Shown here: positions 38,426 to 48,207 of the stretch, one piece after another | Position numbering within the stretch: the first letter of the stretch is position 1 | Layout of the letters: every line of letters starts with the position of its first letter | Source: Pseudomonas vranovensis DSM 16006 | GTDB lineage: Bacteria > Pseudomonadota > Gammaproteobacteria > Pseudomonadales > Pseudomonadaceae | DNA length: 64,000 nt | Direction: 5' to 3' | Assembly (NCBI RefSeq): GCF_000425805.1 | Contig: NZ_AUED01000023.1 | Span: 46,313-110,312, forward strand | The notes under the pieces: generated by a model | What the model saw: the letters and a program-made list of their open reading frames with translations, nothing else | The model's database searches: none | What the model was told of the DNA's origin: nothing | Made by a program: the position numbers and the translations under genes

Positions 38426-41287
38426 ATGCTCGAGCTCACTGTAGAGCAGATATCCATCGCCCAGTCGGCTGTGGATAAGTCGGCGGCACTGCAGCTTCTG
38501 GCCGAGCGCCTGGTCAGTGACGGCCTGGTTGCCGAGGGCTACCTGGCCGGTCTGCAAGCGCGCGAGGCGCAGGGTTCGACCTTCCTCGGGCAAGGTATTG
38601 CAATCCCCCACGGCACCCCCGAAACCCGCGACCTGGTGTTCACTACCGGCGTGCGCCTGTTGCAGTTCCCCGACGGAGTGGACTGGGGCGATGGCCAGCG
38701 GGTGTACCTGGCCATCGGCATTGCCGCACGCTCCGATGAGCACTTGCGCTTGCTGCAACTGCTCACCCGCGCCCTGGGCGAAACTGACTTGGCCGAGGCG
38801 CTGCGCCGGGCAAGTTCGGCCGAAGCCTTGCTGAAACTGCTGCAAGGGGCGCCCCAGGAATTGGCGCTGGATGCGCAGATGATTGGCCTGGGTGTACCGG
38901 CTGAGGATTTTGACGAACTGGTGTGGCGCGCTGCCCGCCTGCTACACCGCGCCGAGTGCGTAAGCGGAGCATTTGCCGGGGTGCTGCAGCAGGTCGAGCC
39001 GCTGCCATTGGGCGAAGGCCTGTGGTGGCTGCACAGCGAGCGGGCGGTGCGGCAACCGGGCCTGGCCTTTGTTACCCCGCAGCAGCCGCTGCGTTATCGC
39101 GACCAACCGGTGCAGGGCCTGTTCTGCCTGGCCAGCCTGGGTGCGGCCCACCAGGCGTTGCTCGAGCGCTTGTGTGCGCTGTTGATCGAAGGCCGTGGCC
39201 AGGCGCTGTGTCGCGCCACCAGTAGCCGCGCAGTGCTTGAAGTGCTCGGTGGCGACGTGCCGGCCGACTGGCCCAGCGCACGCATTGGCCTGGCCAATGC
39301 CCATGGCTTGCATGCGCGCCCGGCCAAAGAGCTGGCGCAACTGGCCAAGGCGTTCGAGGGCGAGATTCGCTTGCGTCTGGTCGACAGCGGTGAGCCCGCT
39401 GTATCGGCCAAGAGCCTGAGCAAGCTGCTCAGCCTCGGTGCCCGCCGTGGGCAGGTGCTTGAGGTTATCGCTGAACCGAGTGTGGCCGCTGATGCGTTGC
39501 CCGCCTTGCTGGCGGCCATCGAAGCGGGCCTGGGTGAGGACGTCGAGCCGCTCGCCAAGGGGGTGTCGCAGGCCGCGCCCGAGCTGCTGCCCGAACCGGT
39601 GCTGCAGGCGCCTGAAACGGGCGCCGTCATCCAGGGTGTGGCCGCTGCCCCCGGGATCGCCAGTGGCCCGGCACATGTTCAGGTAGTGCGCGATTTCGAC
39701 TACCCGTTGCGCGGTGAATCCCTGCCGGTCGAGCGCCAGCGCTTGCAGCAGGCACTGGCGACGGTCAATGCCGAGATCGAGGCGCTGATACAGCGCAGCC
39801 AGGCCAAGGCCATCGGCGAGATCTTCATCACCCATCAGGAAATGCTTGCCGACCCGGACCTGGGCGACGAAGTCGACCAGCGCCTGCGCCAGGGCGAAAG
39901 TGCCCCGGCGGCGTGGATGGCAGTGATCGACGCGGCAGCGCGCCAGCAGGAATCGTTGCACGACGCTTTGCTCGCCGAACGCGCCGCCGACCTGCGTGAC
40001 ATTGGCCGTCGGGTGCTGGCGCAATTGTGTGGCGAGGCCGACGTGGCCGCGCCCGAGCAACCCTATGTACTGGTGATGGAGGAGGTCGGCCCGTCGGATG
40101 TGGCACGCCTTGACCCGACCCGGGTCGCCGGCATCCTCACCGCGCGCGGTGGCGCCACTGCCCACAGCGCCATCGTCGCTCGTGCCCTGGGCATTCCGGC
40201 GGTCGTCGGGGCGGGCGATGCGGTGTTGCTGATTGCCTCGGGTACGCCGCTGCTGCTCGACGGGCAACGGGGCCGCCTGCAAGTGGCGCCACCTGCCGAT
40301 GAGTTGCAGCGCGCCCTGGTCGAACGCGACCGCCGTGAGCAACGTTTGCACAGGGCCCGTGAGCGTCGCCTGGAACCAGCGGTTACCCGTGACGGCCACG
40401 CCATCGAAGTATTCGCCAACATCGGCGAAAGCAAAGGTATCGATACAGTGGTCGACCAGGGCGCCGAAGGCATCGGCCTGCTGCGCACCGAACTGATTTT
40501 CATGGCCCATCAGCAATTGCCCGACGAAGCCCAGCAGGAGGCCGAGTACCGCCGTGTGCTCGATGGCCTGGGCGGCCGTCCGCTGGTGGTGCGTACCCTG
40601 GATGTGGGCGGTGACAAGCCGCTGCCGTATTGGCCGATCGCCAAGGAAGAAAACCCGTTTCTCGGCGTGCGTGGCATTCGCTTGACCCTGCAGCGTCCGC
40701 AGGTGATGGAAAGCCAGCTGCGCGCCTTGCTGCGCGCTGCCGAGGATCGCCCGGTACGGATCATGTTCCCCATGGTTGGCCAGCTCGAAGAGTGGCAACA
40801 GGCGCGGGCCATGGTTGAGCGCCTGCGTGAAGACATCAGCGTCAGCGACCTGCAACTGGGGATCATGATCGAAGTGCCGTCGGCGGCCTTGCTGGCCCCG
40901 GTACTGGCCCGCGAAGTGGACTTTTTCAGTATCGGCACCAATGACCTCACGCAGTACACCCTGGCTATCGACCGTGGTCACCCGAGCCTTTCGGCCCAGG
41001 CCGACGGCCTGCATCCGGCGGTGCTGCAACTGATCGACATTACCGTGCGCGCCGCCCATGCCCATGGCAAATGGGTGGGCGTGTGCGGCGAGCTGGCCGC
41101 CGACCCGCAGGCGGTGGCCGTGTTGCTGGGCCTGGGCGTCGATGAGCTGAGCGTTGCGGCGCGCAGCATCCCCGAGGTCAAGGCGCAGGTGCGCGAATTG
41201 AATTTTGAACACACCCGGCAGTTGGCTCGGCAAGCCTTGCTGCAGGGCAGTGCCAGCGCCGTCCGTGCGCTGGTGGAGAGCAACTGA
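38426..41287 (+). CDS. fruB: Fructose PTS multiphosphoryl protein (EIIA-HPr-EI)
   Basis: 953 residues in three parts. EIIA(Fru) at residues 1-145 with active His62 in AIPHGTPETRD. An HPr domain near 280-370 with active His296 in GLHARPAKEL. Enzyme I from about 395 to the end with active His580 in GGATAHSAIVARALG, and VPSAALLA and SIGTNDLTQYTL in the PEP-binding barrel. It transfers phosphate from PEP to the membrane EIIBC (FruA). It is the first gene of fruB-fruK-fruA, and fruK starts right after its stop. GGAGAAGG precedes the ATG. Confidence 0.96.
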   Translation: MLELTVEQISIAQSAVDKSAALQLLAERLVSDGLVAEGYLAGLQAREAQGSTFLGQGIAIPHGTPETRDLVFTTGVRLLQFPDGVDWGDGQRVYLAIGIAARSDEHLRLLQLLTRALGETDLAEALRRASSAEALLKLLQGAPQELALDAQMIGLGVPAEDFDELVWRAARLLHRAECVSGAFAGVLQQVEPLPLGEGLWWLHSERAVRQPGLAFVTPQQPLRYRDQPVQGLFCLASLGAAHQALLERLCALLIEGRGQALCRATSSRAVLEVLGGDVPADWPSARIGLANAHGLHARPAKELAQLAKAFEGEIRLRLVDSGEPAVSAKSLSKLLSLGARRGQVLEVIAEPSVAADALPALLAAIEAGLGEDVEPLAKGVSQAAPELLPEPVLQAPETGAVIQGVAAAPGIASGPAHVQVVRDFDYPLRGESLPVERQRLQQALATVNAEIEALIQRSQAKAIGEIFITHQEMLADPDLGDEVDQRLRQGESAPAAWMAVIDAAARQQESLHDALLAERAADLRDIGRRVLAQLCGEADVAAPEQPYVLVMEEVGPSDVARLDPTRVAGILTARGGATAHSAIVARALGIPAVVGAGDAVLLIASGTPLLLDGQRGRLQVAPPADELQRALVERDRREQRLHRARERRLEPAVTRDGHAIEVFANIGESKGIDTVVDQGAEGIGLLRTELIFMAHQQLPDEAQQEAEYRRVLDGLGGRPLVVRTLDVGGDKPLPYWPIAKEENPFLGVRGIRLTLQRPQVMESQLRALLRAAEDRPVRIMFPMVGQLEEWQQARAMVERLREDISVSDLQLGIMIEVPSAALLAPVLAREVDFFSIGTNDLTQYTLAIDRGHPSLSAQADGLHPAVLQLIDITVRAAHAHGKWVGVCGELAADPQAVAVLLGLGVDELSVAARSIPEVKAQVRELNFEHTRQLARQALLQGSASAVRALVESN

Positions 41288-42238
41288 ATGGCCAAGATCC
41301 TTACCCTGACCCTCAACCCGGCGCTGGACCTGACCGTCAGCCTCGATGCCCTGCAGTGCGGCGCCGTCAACCGCAGCCAGGCCCAGCACAGCCACCCTGC
41401 CGGCAAGGGTCTGAACGTGGCCCAGGTGCTGGCTGACCTCGGCCACAGCGTGACCGTCGGCGGCTTTCTGGGTGAAGACAACCTGCAGCCCTTCGAACAG
41501 CTGATCGCTCAGCGTGGCTTTGCCGATTGCTTCGTGCGGGTGCCGGGCGAGACCCGCTGCAACATCAAGCTGGTCGAGGCCGATGGCCGCGTCACCGACA
41601 TCAATGGCCCCGGCCCGCAGGTGGAGGAACAGGCCCGTGAGCAACTGCTGGCCAGGCTTGCACAGATCGCTCCTGGCCATGAGGCGGTTGTGGTGGCTGG
41701 CAGCCTGCCACGGGGCGTCAGTGGGCAGTGGTTGCAGCAGTTGCTTGCCCAGCTCAAGGCCATGGGCCTGAAAGTTGCCCTGGACAGCAGCGGTGAAGCC
41801 CTGGGAGCAGGGCTCAAAAGCGCGCCCTGGTTGGTCAAGCCCAACACCGATGAGTTGGGTGAAGTGCTCGACAGCCCCGTACACAGCTTTGCCGAACAGC
41901 AGGCCGCTGCCCGCCTGTTGATCGCTCAGGGTGTCGAGCATGTGGTGGTGTCCCAGGGCGAGCAGGGGGTCAACTGGTTCAGCCGCGATTTCGCACTGGG
42001 CGCATCGCCGCCTGAGGTAAAGGTGGCGAGTACGGTGGGAGCGGGCGACTCGTTGTTGGCGGGGATGGTTCATGGGCTGCTGAATGGCGACACGTCGGCA
42101 CAGACCTTGCGCCGGGCCACGGCGATCGCCGCCCAGGCGGTGACCCAGATTGGCTTTGGTATCAACGACCGGGCTCAGTTGGCGCAACTGGAACAGGGTG
42201 TTCAGCTGCGTGAAGAACAACAAGAGGGTTGCAGATGA
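41288..42238 (+). CDS. fruK: 1-phosphofructokinase
   Basis: 316 residues of the PfkB/ribokinase family: LNPALDLTV at the start, GGFLGEDNLQPFEQLI, KLVEADGRVTDINGPG (sugar-phosphate site), and STVGAGDSLLAGMVHGL with the catalytic Asp. It converts fructose 1-phosphate into fructose 1,6-bisphosphate with ATP. It begins directly after the fruB stop and overlaps fruA by 4 bases, so all three are translated together. Confidence 0.95.
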   Translation: MAKILTLTLNPALDLTVSLDALQCGAVNRSQAQHSHPAGKGLNVAQVLADLGHSVTVGGFLGEDNLQPFEQLIAQRGFADCFVRVPGETRCNIKLVEADGRVTDINGPGPQVEEQAREQLLARLAQIAPGHEAVVVAGSLPRGVSGQWLQQLLAQLKAMGLKVALDSSGEALGAGLKSAPWLVKPNTDELGEVLDSPVHSFAEQQAAARLLIAQGVEHVVVSQGEQGVNWFSRDFALGASPPEVKVASTVGAGDSLLAGMVHGLLNGDTSAQTLRRATAIAAQAVTQIGFGINDRAQLAQLEQGVQLREEQQEGCR

Positions 42239-43971
42239 ATATTGCCATCGTCACCGCCTGCCCCAACGGCCAGGTCTCCAGTGTGCTCAGTGCGCGCCTG
42301 CTGGAAGCTGCCGCGCAGCGCCTGGGCTGGAGCACCAGCGTTGAAATTCATGATCCGCAGCGCCCCCAGGGACAACTGTCCGAGGCGGTGATTGCCGCGG
42401 CCGACTGGGTGCTGGTGGTCAACACCGGGCCGCTGGATCTACGCCGTTTTGCTGGCAAGCGTCTGCTGCAGAGCACCCCGGCCAAGGCCTTGGCCGATCC
42501 CCAGCAGTTTTTGCGCGAGGCGGCGCAAAAGGCCGAGGTCCATGAGCCGGTTGCCGAAGTACAGCCTGTCGCCCCGGCGGGTAGCGCCAGGATCGTAGCC
42601 ATCACCGCCTGCCCGACAGGCGTCGCCCACACCTTCATGGCCGCCGAGGCCTTGCAGCAGGCGGCGCAGCAATTGGGCCATGAGTTGACGGTTGAAACCC
42701 AGGGTTCGGTGGGGGCGCGCAACCCGTTGTCAGCGGCGGCCATCGCCGAGGCCGACGTGGTGCTGCTGGCGGCCGACATCGAGGTGCCCACCGCACGCTT
42801 TGCCGGCAAGCGCATCTATCGCTGCGGCACGGGCGTAGCCCTCAAGCAGGCCCAGGCCACATTGAACAAGGCCTTGGCCGAAGGTCGCGAAGAATCATCG
42901 GTTCCGGGCGCTGCTGCCAGCCCGGCCAACGGCGACAAAACCGGGGTGTACAAACACCTGCTCACGGGCGTTTCGTTCATGCTGCCGATGGTGGTCGCGG
43001 GCGGCTTGCTGATTGCCTTGTCGTTCGTGTTCGGCATCGAAGCGTTCAAGGAACCCGGCACCTTGCCGGCTGCCCTCATGCAGATTGGTGGCGAAGCCGC
43101 CTTCAAACTCATGGTGCCGCTGTTGGCTGGTTACATCGCCTACTCGATTGCCGATCGGCCAGGGCTGGCGCCGGGCATGATCGGTGGCCTGCTGGCCAGC
43201 ACCCTGGGTGCCGGTTTTATCGGTGGCATCGTTGCAGGTTTCCTGGCCGGCTACAGCGCCAAGGCCATCAGCCGCTGGGTACGCTTGCCCACGAGCCTCG
43301 ATGCCCTCAAGCCGATCCTGATCATTCCCTTGCTGGCCAGCCTGTTCACCGGACTGGTGATGATCTATGTGGTGGGCAAACCCGTGGCCGGGATGCTCGA
43401 AGCACTGACCCACTTTCTCGACAGCATGGGCACCACCAATGCGATTCTGCTCGGCGTGTTGCTGGGCGGGATGATGTGCGTGGACCTGGGCGGGCCGATC
43501 AACAAGGCGGCCTATGCGTTTTCGGTGGGGCTGCTGGCATCCCAGAGCTACGCGCCGATGGCCGCGACCATGGCCGCGGGCATGGTACCGCCGATCGGCC
43601 TGGGCATTGCCAGCTTCATCGCCCGGCGCAAATTCGCCCAGAGCGAGCGCGAAGCGGGCAAGGCGGCGTTTGTGCTGGGCTTGTGTTTCATCTCCGAAGG
43701 CGCCATTCCCTTTGCTGCCAAGGATCCGCTGCGGGTGATACCGGCGAGTGTTGCCGGTGGTGCATTGACCGGGGCGTTGTCGATGTACTTTGGCTGCAAG
43801 CTGATGGCACCCCATGGGGGGCTGTTCGTCATGCTTATCCCCAACGCGATCAACCATGCCTTGCTGTACCTGTTGGCGATCCTGGCGGGCAGCCTGCTGA
43901 CGGCGGTGGTATATGCCGTGCTCAAGCGCAGCGAAGGGGTGGAGCTGGCGGTGCAGCCGGTCAAGGCCTGA
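42235..43971 (+). CDS. fruA: Fructose-specific PTS permease (EIIBC)
   Basis: 578 residues. Two EIIB-like domains are fused: the first (IVTACPNGQVSSVLS, residues 1-100) and the second with the phosphorylated Cys126 in ITACPTGVAHTFMAAEAL. The EIIC domain from about 240 has eight or more helices, including the motif AGYIAYSIADRPGLAPGMIGG. The protein carries fructose across the inner membrane while phosphorylating it to fructose 1-phosphate. It starts with ATG 42235 overlapping the fruK stop. A REP pair follows the gene. Confidence 0.95.
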   Translation: MNIAIVTACPNGQVSSVLSARLLEAAAQRLGWSTSVEIHDPQRPQGQLSEAVIAAADWVLVVNTGPLDLRRFAGKRLLQSTPAKALADPQQFLREAAQKAEVHEPVAEVQPVAPAGSARIVAITACPTGVAHTFMAAEALQQAAQQLGHELTVETQGSVGARNPLSAAAIAEADVVLLAADIEVPTARFAGKRIYRCGTGVALKQAQATLNKALAEGREESSVPGAAASPANGDKTGVYKHLLTGVSFMLPMVVAGGLLIALSFVFGIEAFKEPGTLPAALMQIGGEAAFKLMVPLLAGYIAYSIADRPGLAPGMIGGLLASTLGAGFIGGIVAGFLAGYSAKAISRWVRLPTSLDALKPILIIPLLASLFTGLVMIYVVGKPVAGMLEALTHFLDSMGTTNAILLGVLLGGMMCVDLGGPINKAAYAFSVGLLASQSYAPMAATMAAGMVPPIGLGIASFIARRKFAQSEREAGKAAFVLGLCFISEGAIPFAAKDPLRVIPASVAGGALTGALSMYFGCKLMAPHGGLFVMLIPNAINHALLYLLAILAGSLLTAVVYAVLKRSEGVELAVQPVKA

Positions 43972-43992
43972 TCTGACAGAGGGCCCAACGCT

Positions 43993-44077
43993 CCGTAGCC
44001 GCTGCCGCCAGGCTGCGATCGACTGCAACGCAGTCGCAATGCAGGCGCCGATCGCGGCCTGACGACAGCGGCTACGG
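43993..44077. repeat. Inverted REP pair
   Basis: CCGTAGCCGCTGCCG at the left and CAGCGGCTACGG at the right bracket GGCTGCGATCG / CGATCGCGGCC units. It follows fruA and probably protects or ends its transcript. Confidence 0.75.
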
Positions 44078-44122
44078 TCAGGTTTTATCCCAGCATCAAC
44101 CGGGCTGTCGACGGTCAGGTGA

Positions 44123-44344
44123 TTACCTGCGGTGCTTCTTGCGCAGCGGCACCAGCAGTTCGCCCAGGCCGTTATGGTCGATCTCGTGCATCAAGGCCAG
44201 CAATCCCCCCAGTTCACCCTTGGGAAACCCCTGGCGGGCGAACCAGGCCAGGTAATGCCCTGGCAGGTCGGCAATCAGCCTGCCCTGGTATTTACCAAAG
44301 GGCATTTCGCGGGTCACCAGCAAAACGAGCAGTTCAGGATTCAT
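44123..44344 (-). CDS. DUF3820 family protein (73 aa)
   Basis: A short soluble protein: ELLVLLVTREMPFGKYQGRLIADLPGHYLAWFARQGFPKGELG is the DUF3820 pattern (MPFGKYKG...IP..YL.WF). The family has been described as quorum-sensing-regulated in P. aeruginosa, and its function is unknown. The ATG at 44344 agrees with family length; a longer frame from 44413 is unlikely. It stands alone, convergent with fruA. Confidence 0.82.
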   Translation of the reverse strand: MNPELLVLLVTREMPFGKYQGRLIADLPGHYLAWFARQGFPKGELGGLLALMHEIDHNGLGELLVPLRKKHRR

Positions 44345-44546
44345 CGAGCGGGGTTCTGAAAGGAAAGGGCCGACCATACATGCAATCTGCATGAAGGCCA
44401 AAGGACAGTTCATGCAGAACGCTTGGGCCTGGAACGTTCAATTAATCGCAAGCTATTGAAAGTAATGGAAATATTTTTTTATGAAGCGCTGGCACGAACA
44501 CTGCTCCGTATCCCTGCATCTTTCTTCCATGCAAAGGAGTCGTGTC

Positions 44547-45023
44547 ATGACCAGCCCCAACAAAGACGTTATCTCGGTGCTCAATGAACTGATCGAGTTC
44601 AGCAAGGATGGCGAGAAGGGTTTCAAAACCTCTGCTGAAGATGTGAAGAACCCCGAGCTCAGAACCTACTTCCTGCAGCGCGCCGGTGAATGCGGCACTG
44701 CAGCCTCCGAGCTTCAGCACCAGGTTCGCGCGCTGGGCGGTGATCCGGAAACGTCCACCAGCGTCAGCGGCGACCTGCACCGTGGCTGGGTCAACCTCAA
44801 GTCGATGCTGACCGGCAAGGATGAAGAAGCGGTGCTCAACGAGGTGGAGCGCGGCGAGGATCACGCCCTGAAGGCCTACAAGGATGCCCTGGAAAAACTC
44901 ACCAAGCTGACCATGGCCCCGGGCAGTGAGGTGTATGCCCTGGTCGAACGTCAGTACCACGGTGTGCAGCGCAATCATGACCAGGTCAAGGCACTGCGCA
45001 ATAGCGCCCGGGCGCGCTCTTAA
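44547..45023 (+). CDS. PA2169 family four-helix-bundle protein (DUF2383)
   Basis: 158 residues, all helical. VISVLNELIEFSKDGEKGFKTSAEDV and then GEDHALKAYKDALEKL are typical of DUF2383, a ferritin-like four-helix bundle. Members are often induced under stress or low oxygen. ATG 44547 has AAGGAG 8 bases upstream. The stop overlaps the stop of the convergent diguanylate cyclase by 4 bases. Confidence 0.85.
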   Translation: MTSPNKDVISVLNELIEFSKDGEKGFKTSAEDVKNPELRTYFLQRAGECGTAASELQHQVRALGGDPETSTSVSGDLHRGWVNLKSMLTGKDEEAVLNEVERGEDHALKAYKDALEKLTKLTMAPGSEVYALVERQYHGVQRNHDQVKALRNSARARS

Positions 45024-46519
45024 GTCGCGGTCTCTACCCGGTTGCGGCCATTGCGCTTGGCGCAGTAGAGCGCATCGTCGGCACAGCCCAGCAAGGTCGC
45101 CAGATCTTGCTGGGCACCTGGCGTGTAGCAGCCGATACCGATGCTGACGGTCACCGGCACGCAGTCATCACCGAATGGCGGCAGCGTCTCGACAGTGCTG
45201 CGGATGCGCTCGGCCAGGGTCTGGGCACCATGGCGTTCGGTCTCAGGCAAGACCACCAGAAACTCCTCGCCACCATAGCGCGCAGCCAGGTCTGCCGGAC
45301 GGCGGATGCTGCGGCCGATGGCGGCAGCCACTTCGCGCAAGGCTTCGTCACCGCCCGGGTGGCCATGACGCTCGTTGAACGCCTTGAAGTGATCGACATC
45401 CACCATCAACACCGCCAACGGGCGGTGATTGCGTTGGGCCCGTGCCCATTCGCGGCGCAGGACCTGATCGAGCTGGCGGCGGTTGGCAAGGCCGGTGAGG
45501 CTGTCGGTGGCGGCCAATTCGGCCAGGTCCTGTTCGGCGCTGTGACGACGGCGCAGCTCGCGGCCCAGCAGTAAGGTCAGCCAGAGAATGCCGATGCACA
45601 GCACGCCGGTGGCGCAACTGACCAGTAATGCAGTGCGCCGCCAGGAGGCAAAGATCTCGTCTGCCGAGCGTGCCACCACCACGATCAGGGGCAGCTCGGC
45701 CACCCGAGCGAAGGTGTAGAGCTTGGCCTTGCCACTGCTGCCGGAATGGCCTGCAAAGCTGCCTTTGCCATCGGCCAGCAGCCGTTTGAAGTTGGGGCGA
45801 TCGGAGAAGTTGGCACCGATCAGCGGGTCGTCCGGGTTGCTCGATTGGCGGGCCAGCAGTACACCGTCGGTGTTCAGCAGGTTGATGCTGCTGTCGCGGC
45901 CGATGTCCAGGCGTGTGAACAGGTCGGTGAAGTACGACAGCCGCATGGCGCCGGCGGCCACACCGAGGAACTCGCCGTTGGCGCCGGAAATGCGTCGGCT
46001 GAAGCTGATGCACCAGTTCAAGCTGCCTAGCCGCGCTTTGAACGGCGGGCTGATTACCAGCCCCGTGTCGGGGCTCTGGCGATGGGCCTGGAACACGTTG
46101 CTGTCGGCGAATTTGGCCTGGCGTGGCACCACGCTGGTGGAGTCGGCGGCCACATTGCCCTGGGCGTCGAGCAACAGGATGTCGCCGCGTACCGGCGTGG
46201 TGAAGGCCTGGTTGAAGTAGACCTGCTGGCGCAGTTCGGCAGGGAGCGTTTGCAGGTGCGGCTGCTTCGCCGCCTGGATCAGGCCGAGCAATGACAGGTC
46301 GTAGAGTTCGACGTTGCGCACGATGTCGCTTTCGATCAACTGCACAATGTTGCTTGCCGAGCGTGCGGCGCTCAGTTCGATGTTGCTGCGCTCACGCATT
46401 ACCAGGTAGCTGACAATGGCTACGATGGCGAGCACCGCAAGGCAACTGCCCAGGTTCAGGATCAGCTCCGGATGAGACTTGTACAGGGCAGATCGCTGGG
46501 ATCGGTTGGGCAAAGTCAT
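45020..46519 (-). CDS. Membrane diguanylate cyclase with dCACHE-type sensor
   Basis: 499 residues. Helix 1 near residues 22-42 (LNLGSCLAVLAIVAIVSYLV), a periplasmic sensor of about 240 residues, helix 2 near 290-315, then a GGDEF domain. The active site is GGEEF, with an RxxD inhibitory site five residues before it (RPAD). Catalytic context VDVDHFKAFNERHGHPGGDEAL is intact, so it should make c-di-GMP with product inhibition. The periplasmic ligand is unknown. It probably links an outside signal to biofilm or motility decisions. Confidence 0.92.
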   Translation of the reverse strand: MTLPNRSQRSALYKSHPELILNLGSCLAVLAIVAIVSYLVMRERSNIELSAARSASNIVQLIESDIVRNVELYDLSLLGLIQAAKQPHLQTLPAELRQQVYFNQAFTTPVRGDILLLDAQGNVAADSTSVVPRQAKFADSNVFQAHRQSPDTGLVISPPFKARLGSLNWCISFSRRISGANGEFLGVAAGAMRLSYFTDLFTRLDIGRDSSINLLNTDGVLLARQSSNPDDPLIGANFSDRPNFKRLLADGKGSFAGHSGSSGKAKLYTFARVAELPLIVVVARSADEIFASWRRTALLVSCATGVLCIGILWLTLLLGRELRRRHSAEQDLAELAATDSLTGLANRRQLDQVLRREWARAQRNHRPLAVLMVDVDHFKAFNERHGHPGGDEALREVAAAIGRSIRRPADLAARYGGEEFLVVLPETERHGAQTLAERIRSTVETLPPFGDDCVPVTVSIGIGCYTPGAQQDLATLLGCADDALYCAKRNGRNRVETAT

Positions 46520-46632
46520 GGGCGCTGCAGCGGAAGACCGTCAGAGGAGTCGCGGCGTGGTTACGCGGCGGCGGTATTCTAGGTGCGGCTGGATTGCCGA
46601 ACAAGAGCCTGATGGCTGCCAACCGACGGAAC

Positions 46633-46652
46633 GGGCTGGCTTGTGCCAGCCC
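46633..46652. terminator. Candidate terminator after the OprD gene
   Basis: GGGCTGGC (46633-46640) and GCCAGCCC (46645-46652) form an 8-bp stem with a 4-base loop, 15 bases after the porin stop codon on the minus strand. No T-run follows, so strength is uncertain. Confidence 0.5.
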
Positions 46653-46666
46653 TTGCAGGAGGGAGA

Positions 46667-48001
46667 TCAGAAGATATTCAGCGGGTAGTCGACGATCACC
46701 CGGTACTCGTCGACGTCGTTGTCGATCTGTGAGTAACCCTGGCTGCCCCGGTGGCTGGCCCAGCGCAGCAGCACCGACAGATCCTTCAGGCTGCCTTCCT
46801 GGAACACGTACTGCACATCGAAGTCACGTTCCCAGTGCTGGGCATTCTTGCCCTCGGGGTTGTACCAGTGCTCACCGTAGCCAACGCTGTTGGGATCGAC
46901 CTTGGTCAAGTCCAGCTCGCCGCGCGAGTAGGAGATGACCGACGTCAGGCCGGGAATGCCCTGGCCTGCGAAGTCATAGGCGTACTTGAGTTTCCACGAG
47001 CGCTCGTTCGGGCCGTTGAAGTCCGAGTACATCTGCGAGTTGTCGAGGAAAACGCTGTCACCCTGGTTGATGTAGTCGAACGGGGTGTTGCCGTTGACCC
47101 GCTGGTACACCGCGGTGAGGCTGTTGTAGCCGACGTTGACGGTGAAGTGCAGGCTGTAGGTGTTGTTGTCGATATGGCCCAGCAAAGCCTGGCCGGTGTC
47201 CTGGGTGTGGTAGTAGTGCAGGCCAGGGTTCAGGCTCACCAGGTCGCTCAGCTGCCAGGTGTAGTCGAGGTCGAAGTAGTACTGGTTCCAGATGTCCTTG
47301 AGCTCGGCGGCATACAGGCTGGATGTCAGGTTCGGCACGCCGCTCCAGGCCATCCCGGCCCAGTTCAGGTGACGGCTTTCGCGGTCATCCGGCAGGGCGC
47401 CGTAGAAGGTGTCGATACGGCGATGGCCGCTCTGGTTGTACGGCTTGGTGAAACTGGCCTGGCCGGCTTCGAGCATCAGGCCATCGAAGCTGTTGTTGGT
47501 CAGGCTGACGCCGCGAAAGGTCTGCGGCAGCATGCGCGACTCACCGCCGGCGATCACCGGGTTGGTCAGGAACAGGTCGCCGGCCTTGAGCTCGGTGTCG
47601 AATGCCTTGAGCTTGACCGCAGCGCCTGCGGTGGAGAATGAATCAGGCGCCTTGCCGGGCTCGCCATCGCCCTGGGTGTTGATCGGCAGGATGCTGGAGC
47701 CGGAAGTGCCGGCACCGCCATCGAGCTTCAGGCCGAGCATGGCATGGGCGTCGAGGCCGAAACCGACCGTGCCCTGGGTGTAGCCGGACTCGAACTTGCC
47801 GAGAAAGCCCTGACCCCATTCCCGATTGTCATTCACGCCACGGTTCAACTGATTGCGGTTGAGGTAGTAGTTGCGTGCATGCACGTTCAGGCTCGACCCT
47901 TCGATGAAGCCTTCGGCCTGATCCTCATTGGCCTGGGCGTTGAAGGGGATCGTTGCAGTCAATGCAACGAACAGGGGGGTGAAGCGTAAAGCAGTGTTCA
48001 C
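46667..48001 (-). CDS. OprD-family outer-membrane porin
   Basis: 444 residues from a GTG start (48001) with AAGGAG 8 bases upstream. A signal peptide ends near AQA (residue 24). OprD-like blocks include EGFIEGSSLNVHARNYYLNR, GVNDNREWGQGFLGKFESGYTQGTVGFGLDAHAMLG and RGELDLTKVDP, with a C-terminal aromatic. The family takes up amino acids, peptides or aromatic acids across the outer membrane. The leader contains AATAAAAA near 48042, a possible Crc site. Substrate not evident. Confidence 0.92.
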   Translation of the reverse strand: MNTALRFTPLFVALTATIPFNAQANEDQAEGFIEGSSLNVHARNYYLNRNQLNRGVNDNREWGQGFLGKFESGYTQGTVGFGLDAHAMLGLKLDGGAGTSGSSILPINTQGDGEPGKAPDSFSTAGAAVKLKAFDTELKAGDLFLTNPVIAGGESRMLPQTFRGVSLTNNSFDGLMLEAGQASFTKPYNQSGHRRIDTFYGALPDDRESRHLNWAGMAWSGVPNLTSSLYAAELKDIWNQYYFDLDYTWQLSDLVSLNPGLHYYHTQDTGQALLGHIDNNTYSLHFTVNVGYNSLTAVYQRVNGNTPFDYINQGDSVFLDNSQMYSDFNGPNERSWKLKYAYDFAGQGIPGLTSVISYSRGELDLTKVDPNSVGYGEHWYNPEGKNAQHWERDFDVQYVFQEGSLKDLSVLLRWASHRGSQGYSQIDNDVDEYRVIVDYPLNIF

Positions 48002-48100
48002 CGGTATGGACTCCTTGAGGTGAAGGTAAGGCAATTTTTATTGTGCGAAACACGATCTTCTTATGAATAAACGGGCCAGCTCACTGGCACTTTTCGACAC

Positions 48101-48133
48101 GCCAAAAAAAAGCCGCTGCAAGGCAGCGGCTTT
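48101..48133 (-). terminator. Rho-independent terminator of the small secreted-protein gene
   Basis: On the minus strand AAAGCCGCTGC, loop, GCAGCGGCTTT followed by a run of T (8 in all), an 11-bp GC-rich stem. It lies 75 bases after the 77-aa gene stop. Confidence 0.88.
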
Positions 48134-48207
48134 GAAAGACAACCGCACGGGCGCTCAAGTCACCTGTGCGGGCATCATGGGAATGGACGGATGAAACGAG
48201 GGGGCGA

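Noticed and set aside
38942..42223. 1093-aa minus-strand frame opposite fruB-fruK
   Set aside because: Long antisense frame caused by high GC and codon bias; His/Gln-rich translation; fruB and fruK on the plus strand are unmistakable.
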